Shown in pieces: positions 1-6,019 of a DNA stretch of 7,655 nt. A program made the position numbers and the translations under genes. Within the stretch, counting starts at the first letter, position 1. Each line of letters starts with the position of its first letter. Below the pieces are notes generated by a model, which searched no databases, was not told the DNA's origin, and saw only the letters and a program-made list of their open reading frames with translations. The stretch is from Porphyrobacter sp. UBA7686. Its GTDB lineage: Bacteria > Pseudomonadota > Alphaproteobacteria > Sphingomonadales > Sphingomonadaceae. The stretch is from the NCBI GenBank assembly GCA_002482865.1, contig DLGU01000204.1, forward strand, positions 11,089-18,743, given 5' to 3'.

Positions 1-867
1 TCCATCGGTGAGATCGACTGGATGGGCGCGGAGACCAAGACCCAGGCGCTCGCCAAGCTCGACAGCTTCGATCCCAAGATCGGCTATCGCCCGAACCTTG
101 AAACCTATGAAGGCCTCGCCATCACGGCGGGCGATCCGATTGCCAACCGCATGGCCGCGGCCAAGTGGGGGCAGGCGGACAACGTCGCCAAGCTTGGCCA
201 GCCGATCGACCGCACCGAATGGGGGATGCTGCCGCAGACGGTGAACGCCTATTACAACTCGGTGAAGAACGAGATCGTCTTCCCGGCCGGCATCCTCCAG
301 CAGCCGTTCTTCGCGCTCTCCAACGACATCGCGGTCAATTACGGCGCGATTGGCGGGGTGATCGGGCACGAAATGGGCCACGGCTTCGACGATCAGGGCT
401 CCAAGTCTGACGCGACCGGCGCCCTGCGCAACTGGTGGACTGACACCGACCGCGCCGCTTTCGATAAGCTGGGGGACAGGCTGGTGGCGCAGTACAACAG
501 CTTCTGCCCGCTTGATGAGGGCAAGACCTGCGTGAACGGCCGCCTGACGCTGGGCGAGAATATCGGCGATGTCGGCGGGCTTTCGATGGCTTACCGCGCC
601 TATAAGATCGCGACCAAGGGCATGGACGTGCCGGTGATCGACGGGCTGACCGGCGATCAGCGCTTCTTCCTCGCCTGGGCGCAGGTGTGGCGTTCGACCC
701 AGCGTGAGGCGAATTACCGCAACCGCCTCGTCACCGACAGCCACTCGCCCGAGGAATACCGGGTCAACGGCGTCGTGCGCAATCTCGACGAATGGTATGA
801 AGCTTTCGGCGTGAAGCCAGGCGATGCGATGTATCTGCCCCCGGAAGAGCGCGTGCGCATCTGGTAA
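1..867 (+). CDS. M13 family zinc metallopeptidase, C-terminal part (5' end outside window)
   Basis: This is the catalytic C-terminal portion (288 residues visible) of a neprilysin/PepO-like M13 endopeptidase, a zinc enzyme that cleaves peptides and in bacteria is usually secreted or periplasmic. The reading frame is open from base 1, so the start and any signal peptide lie upstream; a full-length member is about 650-700 residues. Visible landmarks are the substrate-binding NAYYN segment near residue 81, the zinc motif HEMGH (about 123-127, HExxH) followed by GFDDQG, and the third zinc ligand in the ENIGDVGG segment (Glu near 186, Asp near 190). The C-terminal block with DSHSPEEYRVNG is also present. 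The protein ends in PEERVRIW rather than the Cys-x-x-x-Trp end of the animal enzymes. It is followed by a palindrome and then by uppP, with no sign of operon linkage. The family call is secure; the physiological substrate is unknown. Confidence 0.95.
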   Translation, partial: SIGEIDWMGAETKTQALAKLDSFDPKIGYRPNLETYEGLAITAGDPIANRMAAAKWGQADNVAKLGQPIDRTEWGMLPQTVNAYYNSVKNEIVFPAGILQQPFFALSNDIAVNYGAIGGVIGHEMGHGFDDQGSKSDATGALRNWWTDTDRAAFDKLGDRLVAQYNSFCPLDEGKTCVNGRLTLGENIGDVGGLSMAYRAYKIATKGMDVPVIDGLTGDQRFFLAWAQVWRSTQREANYRNRLVTDSHSPEEYRVNGVVRNLDEWYEAFGVKPGDAMYLPPEERVRIW

Positions 868-875
868 ATCGCATC

Positions 876-961
876 CCCCGTCCCGGGCTTGACCCGGGAC
901 CCCGCTGCTTTCCTTGTCTGATCGAAAGAAAGCTGGGCCCCGGGTCAAGCCCGGGGCGGGG
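876..961. repeat. Long intergenic palindrome (REP-like, stem-loop)
   Basis: The 17-base arm CCCGGGCTTGACCCGGG (882-898) is matched perfectly by its reverse complement at 939-955. Pairing extends outward to 876/961 with one G-U pair, giving about 23 bp. A second short inner stem, GCTTTC (907-912) with GAAAGC (928-933), lies in the loop. Each arm is itself near-palindromic (CCCGGG at both ends). It fills most of the 147-base gap between the M13 peptidase and uppP. There is no T-run after either arm, so it is not a classical intrinsic terminator, though a stem this strong could protect or end the upstream mRNA. Similar GC-rich palindromes are, from memory, dispersed in sphingomonad genomes; copy number cannot be seen here. 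Confidence 0.85.
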
Positions 962-977
962 AAATCGAGGTTTGGGT

Positions 978-1006
978 TTGACACCCCGCGCCGCCTCGTC
1001 GATGCG
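978..1006 (+). promoter_or_regulatory. Possible uppP promoter (perfect -35, poor -10)
   Basis: TTGACA at 978-983 is a perfect sigma-70 -35 hexamer. Seventeen bases further on lies GATGCG (1001-1006), a poor -10. Initiation from it would fall at about 1013, essentially at the uppP ATG (1015), giving a leaderless or near-leaderless message. This fits the absence of a Shine-Dalgarno sequence before that ATG. It could be a chance match. Confidence 0.22.
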
Positions 1007-1014
1007 GTGCCCCC

Positions 1015-1818
1015 ATGACCGATACCTTAGCCGCGATCCTGCTCGGCATCCTTGAGGGGTTGACCGAGTTCCTGCCCGTGTCATCGACCGGCCACTTGAT
1101 CCTCGCCACCGAGGTCCTTGGTTTCAACCAAGACGAGTGGGAGGTGTTCAACATCGCGATTCAGCCGGCCGCGATTCTCGCCATCGTGGTGCTGTACTGG
1201 CGCACCTTCTGGGATGTGGCCAAAGGGCTATTCGGGCTCGAAAAAGGTGCGCTGGCGTTTGTCCGCAACTTGCTGGTGGCCTTTTTCCCGGCGGTGCTGC
1301 TCGGCTTAGCTTTCGGGGATGTGATCCAGGGCTGGCTGGGCAATCCGGTGCTGGTGTGCTGGTCGCTGGTGCTTGGCGGCGTTGCCATTCTGGCGGTGGA
1401 GCGCTGGGCCAACCCGCCTGCCGAAGGTCCGGGCGTTGCGGGCGTGCCCTTGCGCACATCTGTGCTGATCGGCCTCGTCCAATGCCTCGCGATGATCCCC
1501 GGGGTCAGCCGTTCGGGCGCGACCATTCTGGGAGCAATGGCCTTCGGGGTTGACCGCAAGACTGCCGCCGAATTCAGCTTTTTCCTCGCTGTGCCAACGC
1601 TGACGGGGGCGACCGTTTACCAGTTGGCCAAGCACGGGGCGAACCTGACGGCGGACGATGCACAGCTGATCGGGATCGGTTCGATCGCGGGGTTTGTGAC
1701 CGCATTGGTCGTGGTCAAGGTCTTCGTAGCGGTGGTGACGAAGATCGGATTTGCGCCATTTGCCTGGTATCGCATCGTCCTTGGCATTGCCGGTCTAGCC
1801 TGGCTGACCTGGCGATAA
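1015..1818 (+). CDS. uppP: Undecaprenyl-diphosphatase UppP (BacA)
   Basis: An integral membrane phosphatase of 267 residues that converts undecaprenyl diphosphate to the monophosphate, recycling the lipid carrier of peptidoglycan and other wall polymers; overexpression gives bacitracin resistance in the family. The length is typical. The first signature EGLTEFLPVSSTGH (14-27) supplies the paired glutamates E14 and E18 and H27; the second, PGVSRSGAT (162-170), supplies the phosphate-binding Arg166. EFSFFLAVP (186-194) is also a family hallmark. Hydrophobic segments recur along the whole chain, consistent with a multi-pass protein. The start is fixed by an in-frame TGA at 979-981 with no other start codon before ATG 1015, yet no Shine-Dalgarno sequence is visible. 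One oddity is that residues 49-53 read IQPAA where most homologues I recall have IQLGA or IQLGS. Confidence 0.97.
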   Translation: MTDTLAAILLGILEGLTEFLPVSSTGHLILATEVLGFNQDEWEVFNIAIQPAAILAIVVLYWRTFWDVAKGLFGLEKGALAFVRNLLVAFFPAVLLGLAFGDVIQGWLGNPVLVCWSLVLGGVAILAVERWANPPAEGPGVAGVPLRTSVLIGLVQCLAMIPGVSRSGATILGAMAFGVDRKTAAEFSFFLAVPTLTGATVYQLAKHGANLTADDAQLIGIGSIAGFVTALVVVKVFVAVVTKIGFAPFAWYRIVLGIAGLAWLTWR

Positions 1819-1829
1819 AGCACTTTCCC

Positions 1830-1854
1830 GGAACCGCTTGGCGCTCTGCTGGTT
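1830..1854 (+). promoter_or_regulatory. Candidate EcfG (general stress response) promoter
   Basis: GGAAC at 1830-1834 is followed, after 16 bases, by GGTT at 1851-1854. The alphaproteobacterial general-stress sigma factor EcfG/SigT is known to use GGAAC-N16/17-CGTT, so this is a full -35 match, correct spacing and one mismatch in the -10. It lies between uppP and a small membrane protein of a stress-associated family, and would start transcription near 1860, about 40 bases before the ATG. Position, orientation and product family all agree, but a similar match occurs by chance inside another gene (see rejected items). Confidence 0.5.
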
Positions 1855-1864
1855 AGGGAGTCGA

Positions 1865-1880
1865 GCCGACACTGGTCGGC
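1865..1880 (+). other. Small hairpin in the leader of the membrane-protein gene
   Basis: GCCGAC (1865-1870) and GTCGGC (1875-1880) form a perfect 6-bp stem with an ACTG loop. It would sit at the very 5' end of a transcript from the GGAAC promoter, 13 bases before the Shine-Dalgarno sequence. It could stabilise the message 5' end; no regulatory partner is evident. Confidence 0.3.
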
Positions 1881-1902
1881 GAAGACGGAGACTGAGGACA
1901 AA

Positions 1903-2160
1903 ATGGCGTTGCTGGTGCTGATCGTGTTGGGGGCAAGTCTGGGCTGGCTGGCCTCGATCCTCGCGCGGACCGAGGCGCCGGGCACGATCCTGCGTCAGGT
2001 CGCACTCGGCATGGCGGTATCGGTGGTCGCGGGCGAGATCGCCAATGACGGCACGATGATCGGCAGCCTCTCTTTCCTCAGCCTCGGCATTGCGCTGGCC
2101 GCGACCGGGGTCGCGCTGGTGCTGTACCACGCTGTCGCCCGGCGCGGGGCCAAAGCTTAA
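1903..2160 (+). CDS. Small membrane protein, GlsB/YeaQ/YmgE-like (transglycosylase-associated family)
   Basis: An 85-residue hydrophobic protein, the usual size of this family (about 80-85). The N-terminus has the LGASLGWLAS pattern at 9-18, resembling the first helix of YeaQ/GlsB. Three hydrophobic segments are visible, at about 2-20, 31-45 and 53-78, with a charged tail ARRGAKA. The middle helix lacks the glycine-rich GIVGAxxGG run of the E. coli proteins, so the assignment is by pattern and size rather than a strong motif. The start is supported by GAGGA at 1894-1898, four bases before the ATG. Family members are stress-associated inner-membrane proteins of unknown biochemistry, which fits the GGAAC-type promoter upstream. 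The stop codon overlaps that of phhA on the other strand within TTAA (2157-2160), leaving no space for a terminator. Confidence 0.72.
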   Translation: MALLVLIVLGASLGWLASILARTEAPGTILRQVALGMAVSVVAGEIANDGTMIGSLSFLSLGIALAATGVALVLYHAVARRGAKA

Positions 2161-3095
2161 ACCGGAACCGCCCCACTGCCGCGACCGCCGCGCAGGTGAT
2201 ACTCCTGCGTACCCCGGTGCAGCACATTATCGACATCGATCACCGCCGAATTGGCATATGTGAAGCCCGCAGGCAGACTGCGGTAGAGCCGGTCGAAATC
2301 GCGCTCCACTGTCTGGCGGTAGAGGTCTGCGAAGCTCTCGATCACGAAATAGGTCGGTTGCAGGTCGCTGATGACGTAATCGGTGCGCATGACCCGGTCG
2401 ACGTTGAGCATGATGCGGTTGGGGCTTTGCGCTTCGACAGCGAAGCGCGCTTCGGTCGGCCCTGACAGAATGCCAGCGCCATATGCCCGGACCGAGCCCG
2501 CTTCCTCGATCAGCCCGAATTCGACCGTGTACCAGTAGAGCGCGCCGAGCGCCTTCAGCCGGTTGTAACGCATCGCCTTCCACCCGGCGCGGCCATATTC
2601 CTGCATGTAATCGGCATAGGTGGGGTCGGTAAGCATCGGCACGTGGCCGAACACATCGTGGAAGACGTCGGGTTCCTCGATGTAGTCGAACGTCTCGCGC
2701 GTGCGGATGAAGTTGCCGGCGGGGAAGCGGCGGTTGGCCAAGTGCCAGAAGAACACGTGATCGGGGATCAGCATCGGGACGGGCACCACGCTCCAGCCGG
2801 TCAGCGCACCCAATTCCTCGGACAGCACCCCGAACTCCGGCACGCCGCCACGTGCGAGATCGAGCTTCTCCAGCCCGGCAAGGAACGCCGAGCACGCGCG
2901 CCCCGGCAGCACCTCCATCTGGCGCGCGAACAGATCGTTCCACACCGCGTCATCCTCGGCGGTGTAGGCGGTCTGCGCAGGCTCCAGCCAGTCCGCACCA
3001 ACGTGGGCGGGCTTGGCGAGCGGCGCGGTAAAGACATCGGCTGCCATGTCTGGCAGGATGGCGAAGTCGGGCTGAGGGTCTGCGAGCGTGGCCAT
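2157..3095 (-). CDS. phhA: Phenylalanine 4-hydroxylase (tetrahydropterin-dependent)
   Basis: A 312-residue cytosolic mono-iron enzyme that converts phenylalanine to tyrosine with O2 and a tetrahydropterin, the first step of phenylalanine catabolism. It is single-domain, lacking the ACT regulatory domain of animal enzymes. The iron ligands are clear: His146 and His151 in PDVFHDVFGH (142-151) and Glu192 in WYTVEFGLI. Pterin/substrate-site landmarks include VPVPMLIPDHVFFWHLANRRFP from 104 and GHVPMLTDP (150-158). The core begins near residue 45, leaving a longer N-terminal tail than in some homologues. ATG 3095 is chosen because it gives a sensible length; the frame stays open to 3404, but that part lies antisense to ppk2. 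Its Shine-Dalgarno is weak (AAGG about 20 bases upstream), so a nearby start is possible. No pterin dehydratase (phhB), homogentisate-pathway gene or regulator is adjacent. Confidence 0.95.
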   Translation of the reverse strand: MATLADPQPDFAILPDMAADVFTAPLAKPAHVGADWLEPAQTAYTAEDDAVWNDLFARQMEVLPGRACSAFLAGLEKLDLARGGVPEFGVLSEELGALTGWSVVPVPMLIPDHVFFWHLANRRFPAGNFIRTRETFDYIEEPDVFHDVFGHVPMLTDPTYADYMQEYGRAGWKAMRYNRLKALGALYWYTVEFGLIEEAGSVRAYGAGILSGPTEARFAVEAQSPNRIMLNVDRVMRTDYVISDLQPTYFVIESFADLYRQTVERDFDRLYRSLPAGFTYANSAVIDVDNVLHRGTQEYHLRGGRGSGAVPV

Positions 3096-3149
3096 ATCGT
3101 TGCAGATGATACTACCTTTGCGAAGGCAGCACAAACAGGAGGGACGCCA
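3096..3149. promoter_or_regulatory. Divergent control region between phhA and ppk2
   Basis: These 54 bases must hold the 5' signals of two divergent genes, unless the promoters reach into the coding regions. On the minus strand, TAGTAT (about 3108-3113) is a fair -10, but no good -35 accompanies it. On the plus strand TTGCAG (3100-3105) is a moderate -35 without a matching -10. A small palindrome CCTT-TGCG-AAGG (3115-3126) lies in the middle and could be an operator, though its 4-bp arms are too short to argue strongly. The region's function rests mainly on its position. Confidence 0.4.
3137..3143 (+). promoter_or_regulatory. Strong ribosome binding site of ppk2
   Basis: AGGAGGG lies six bases before ATG 3150, near-ideal in both sequence and spacing. 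It decides the start: the frame is open far upstream to 2643, and a second ATG at 3156 would be 12 bases away. Confidence 0.85.
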
Positions 3150-3926
3150 ATGGCGATGAAGCGCAAGGATTACGAGGCGGCGCTCGAACCGCTCAGTCTG
3201 GAATTGGTCAGCATGGCGCGCTGGGTCAAGGCGAGCGGCGCGCGGGTCGTGGTGCTGTTCGAAGGGCGCGACACGGCGGGCAAGGGCGGGGCGATCAGCG
3301 CGGTGCGCCAAGAACTGAACCCGCGCCAATGCCGCACGGTCGCGCTGACCAAGCCGACCGAGGCTGAACTGGGTCAGTGGTATTTCCAGCGCTATGTCGC
3401 CCACTTGCCGACTGCGGGCGAGATCGTGCTGTTCGACCGCTCATGGTACAACCGTGCGGGCGTCGAGAGAGTGATGGGCTATGCGGATGGGGCGCAGGTC
3501 GAGACGTTCCTCAAGGCGGTGCCCCTGTTCGAGAAGCTGCTGGTGGATGACGGCATTCTGCTGTTCAAATACTGGCTCGCCGCTGATCAGGACAAGCAAG
3601 AGGAGCGCCTGCGCGAGCGGCTGGACGATCCGCTCAAGCGCTGGAAGCTCTCACCGATCGACCTCGCCGCGCGGGAGAAATACGACGATTACACCAGGGC
3701 GCGCGAGGCCATGCTCAAGGCGACGCACACGGAACATGCGCCTTGGACCTTGGTCGATTTCAACGACCAGCGACGCGGGCGGCTGACGCTGGTGCGGGAT
3801 CTGTTGAGCCGGATTCCCGACACGCATGCAGAGCCAGACGCGATCGACTTCCCTGAGCTGGGACGGAAGCCCGCCAAGGAGAAATACAAGGTGCTGAAGC
3901 CGATTGCGGATTTTCCGGTCGGCTAG
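3150..3926 (+). CDS. ppk2: Polyphosphate kinase 2 family protein (PPK2)
   Basis: A 258-residue cytosolic phosphotransferase with a P-loop kinase fold that uses inorganic polyphosphate to phosphorylate nucleotides (or the reverse). Walker A is GRDTAGKGG (39-47) with Lys45. Walker B is VLFDRSWYNRAGVERV (93-108) with Asp96 and Arg97. The lid region with DDPLKRWKLSPIDL (159-172) and the REKYDDYTRAREAML segment (175-189) complete the single-domain signature. The length is close to, or slightly short of, typical single-domain members (about 260-300). The sequence resembles class I members, but class and nucleotide preference (ADP/GDP or AMP) cannot be settled by eye. The start is set by a strong Shine-Dalgarno (AGGAGGG). 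No ppk1 or ppx gene is adjacent. Its stop TAG shares CTAG (3923-3926) with the stop of the converging hydratase gene. Confidence 0.95.
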   Translation: MAMKRKDYEAALEPLSLELVSMARWVKASGARVVVLFEGRDTAGKGGAISAVRQELNPRQCRTVALTKPTEAELGQWYFQRYVAHLPTAGEIVLFDRSWYNRAGVERVMGYADGAQVETFLKAVPLFEKLLVDDGILLFKYWLAADQDKQEERLRERLDDPLKRWKLSPIDLAAREKYDDYTRAREAMLKATHTEHAPWTLVDFNDQRRGRLTLVRDLLSRIPDTHAEPDAIDFPELGRKPAKEKYKVLKPIADFPVG

Positions 3927-4774
3927 ACCGTCGCGCTCGCCGCTGTCACCTGCCGCCCGTCGGGCGCGAAGGCTGCCAGCTCATACCCGCCGTCACCCTT
4001 GCGCATCACCAGATGCAGCGGCTCGTCTGCGATGGCGGGGGAGAGACCGCGGAACTGGAATGTCCGCAGGCGGTTCTCGCCCAATTCGCTGGCAGCGAGT
4101 TGCAGCAGCAGGCTCGCGGTCAGTGGGCCATGCACGACAAGGCCCCGATAACGCTCGATAGCCTGCGCATAAGGCGCATCATAGTGGATGCGGTGGGTGT
4201 TGAAGGTCAGCGCCGAGTAGCGGAACAGCAGGCGCGGATCGGGTGTGAGAGTGCGGTGCGAGTCCCACTCCAAGGGATCGAACGTGCCATCACCCAGTGG
4301 CGGAGGGCTGAGCGGCGCATCGGTCGCGGCCGCATCGCGATAGACCAGTGTCTGGGTTTCGATCACAGCGATGGTGCCGTTGGCCTTGGTCGTGTGCTCG
4401 ACATCGACAAAGGCAAGGCGGCCCGATCCGCCCTCCTTCTCGCTGACCGAGGCGACCTGGCTGACCCGCTCGATCACGGCGCCGATCGCGATGGGGGCGT
4501 GGAAGGCGATCTTCGAGGAAGCCCACATCCGGCGCGGCATAGGGAGGGGCGGGAGGAAGCTGTCGGAGCTGTCATCGCGCGCCGGGTGACCATCCTCGCC
4601 CAGCTTCGCGGTGGGCGCATCGGGCGTGCAGAGCGCGAAGTGGATGCCCTGCGGCATGATCGCCGGATGCGGGTGGGGGAGATCGAAGGTGGCGAGCCAG
4701 CGCGTGGCCAGCCCTTCGTCCAGCCGATCCTTGGCGCGGGCCTCGCGCCCGATCCAGGCGGCAAAGTCGCTCAT
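3923..4774 (-). CDS. FAS1-like dehydratase / MaoC-type hydratase (HTD2 or mesaconyl-C4-CoA hydratase-like)
   Basis: A 283-residue double-hotdog protein of the group containing HTD2-like dehydratases and mesaconyl-C4-CoA hydratase (Meh); members add or remove water across the double bond of an enoyl thioester. The N-terminal FAS1-like domain spans roughly 1-150, with RRMWASSKIAFHAPIAIG at 81-98. The C-terminal hotdog carries the hydratase signature FNTHRIHYD (191-199) and the conserved VVHGPL (213-218), where the active-site Asp/His are expected. ATG 4774 is chosen because it overlaps the thiolase TGA as ATGA (4771-4774), a standard coupled start; the frame is open further, to 4822, but only inside the thiolase gene. 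It is the last gene of the operon. The neighbours imply an acyl-CoA substrate, not an ACP-bound one. The exact substrate is not readable from the sequence. Confidence 0.88.
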   Translation of the reverse strand: MSDFAAWIGREARAKDRLDEGLATRWLATFDLPHPHPAIMPQGIHFALCTPDAPTAKLGEDGHPARDDSSDSFLPPLPMPRRMWASSKIAFHAPIAIGAVIERVSQVASVSEKEGGSGRLAFVDVEHTTKANGTIAVIETQTLVYRDAAATDAPLSPPPLGDGTFDPLEWDSHRTLTPDPRLLFRYSALTFNTHRIHYDAPYAQAIERYRGLVVHGPLTASLLLQLAASELGENRLRTFQFRGLSPAIADEPLHLVMRKGDGGYELAAFAPDGRQVTAASATV

Positions 4775-5997
4775 GTCGCCCGCTCGAACACCGCAGCGAT
4801 ACCCTGACCGCCGCCGATGCACATCGTCTCAAGCCCATAGCGCACCCCGCGCCGGTGCATTTCATGCGCCATGTCGGCGAGGATGCGACCGCCGGTCGCG
4901 CCGATGGGATGGCCGAGGCTGATGCCCGATCCGTTGACGTTGAGGATATCGCGGCGCGAATCGTCGTCGCTCCAGCCCCAACCCTTGAGCACGGCGAGCA
5001 CCTGCGGGGCGAAAGCTTCGTTGAGTTCGACCATGCCGATATCATCCCAGCTATAGCCGCGCCGTTCGAACAGGCGCTCCACCGCTGGCACCGGGCCGAT
5101 GCCCATGCGCGAAGGATCGCAGCCCGCCGCTGCCCAGCCGCCGAACCACAGCATCGGGGTGAGGCCCAGCTCTTCCAGCTTGTCCTCCGCCACCACCAGA
5201 CAGGCGGCGGCCGCATCGTTCTGCTGACTGGCGTTACCGGCGGTGACGATGGCTGCGGGGTCGCGCTTGCCGTCGATGGGGGCGAGCTTGCCGAGTGTCT
5301 CCATGCTGGCGTCGGTGCGGTAGCCCTCGTCATGGTCGAAGATCACCGGGTCGCCCTTCCTCTGCGGGATCGCGACGGGGACGAGTTGTTCGGCAAACTT
5401 GCCTTCCGCCCACGCTTTGGCCGCGTTCTGGTGCGAGCGCACCGCGAAGGCGTCCGCCTCCTCACGGGTGATGTCGTAATCCTTGGCGAGGTTCTCGGCG
5501 GTCTCGATCATCCCGGTGATGACCCCGAAACGCTCGACCGGCTGGCTCATCACCCGGCCCCGGCTGAGGCGGTCATGCAGCACCATGTCGCCCATTCGAA
5601 CACCACCGCGCGCAGCCAGCGTGTAGTGTTCGACATTCGACATGCTCTCGACACCGCCAGCGACCACGACATCGGCCATGCCGGTCTCGACCATCATCGC
5701 CGCGGTCGCCACCGCCTGCACGCCCGAACCGCAGCGGCGATCCAGCTGAAAGCCGGGCACTTCGATGGGGAGCCCCGCAGCGAGCCACGCCCAGTGGCCA
5801 ATCGCGGGCGCCTCGCCATTGCCGTAGCCTTGGCTGAACACCACGTCGTCCACCCGTGTGGGATCGATACCGCTGCGCTCCATTAGCGCCTTCAGGATCA
5901 CCGCGCCCAATTGGCCCGCGTTCATGCTCGAAAGCCCGCCGAGGAACTTGCCCACCGGGGTGCGGAGGGGGGTGCAGATGGCGGCGCGTCTGGTCAT
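4771..5997 (-). CDS. Thiolase (acetyl-CoA C-acyltransferase family)
   Basis: A 408-residue cytosolic thiolase that cleaves a 3-ketoacyl-CoA with CoA (or condenses two acyl-CoAs). All catalytic elements are intact: nucleophilic Cys89 in DRRCGSGVQA, NEAF (326-329), His363 in GSGISLGHPIGATGGR, and the second Cys393 in CIGGGQG. The length is typical for a degradative or biosynthetic thiolase (about 390-410). The start at 5997 is supported by AAGGA (6006-6010), eight bases upstream. Downstream, its TGA overlaps the ATG of the hydratase by four bases; upstream, a palindrome separates it from the CoA-transferase gene by 94 bases. In a catabolic operon with an acyl-CoA dehydrogenase it probably performs the final thiolytic step; chain-length or branched-chain specificity cannot be deduced. 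Confidence 0.95.
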   Translation of the reverse strand: MTRRAAICTPLRTPVGKFLGGLSSMNAGQLGAVILKALMERSGIDPTRVDDVVFSQGYGNGEAPAIGHWAWLAAGLPIEVPGFQLDRRCGSGVQAVATAAMMVETGMADVVVAGGVESMSNVEHYTLAARGGVRMGDMVLHDRLSRGRVMSQPVERFGVITGMIETAENLAKDYDITREEADAFAVRSHQNAAKAWAEGKFAEQLVPVAIPQRKGDPVIFDHDEGYRTDASMETLGKLAPIDGKRDPAAIVTAGNASQQNDAAAACLVVAEDKLEELGLTPMLWFGGWAAAGCDPSRMGIGPVPAVERLFERRGYSWDDIGMVELNEAFAPQVLAVLKGWGWSDDDSRRDILNVNGSGISLGHPIGATGGRILADMAHEMHRRGVRYGLETMCIGGGQGIAAVFERAT

Positions 5998-6005
5998 TCT
6001 CTCAA

Positions 6006-6010
6006 TCCTT
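6006..6010 (-). promoter_or_regulatory. Ribosome binding site of the thiolase gene
   Basis: Reading the minus strand, AAGGA lies eight bases before ATG 5997. It sits just outside the neighbouring palindrome (6020-6082), so folding of that element would leave it accessible. A second purine block, GGAGG (6016-6020), touches the base of the stem. Confidence 0.6.
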
Positions 6011-6019
6011 CCAAACCTC

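Noticed and set aside
876..961. Intrinsic (Rho-independent) terminator after the M13 peptidase gene
   Set aside because: The stem is strong but neither side has a T-run, and the paired arms are longer and further apart than in a normal terminator; a REP-like element fits better.
2643..3149. N-terminal extension of PPK2 into the phhA region
   Set aside because: The strong AGGAGGG before ATG 3150 and the family's N-terminus fix the start; the extension is antisense to phhA.
3096..3404. N-terminal extension of PhhA to the first start codon of its frame (3404)
   Set aside because: The extra region is antisense to ppk2 and encodes no conserved sequence; the start at 3095 gives a normal single-domain enzyme.
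4051..4075. Second GGAAC-N16-GGTT match on the plus strand
   Set aside because: It lies inside the hydratase coding sequence, antisense, with no plausible gene downstream. It shows how easily this motif arises by chance and lowers confidence in the 1830 site.
4013..4807. Plus-strand open frame (264 codons) antisense to the hydratase gene
   Set aside because: Shadow of the hydratase gene, with low-complexity Arg/Gly/Ala composition and no motif.
4855..5886. Plus-strand open frame (343 codons) antisense to the thiolase
   Set aside because: The thiolase on the minus strand has all catalytic motifs. The antisense product is His/Arg-rich and unlike any family I know.
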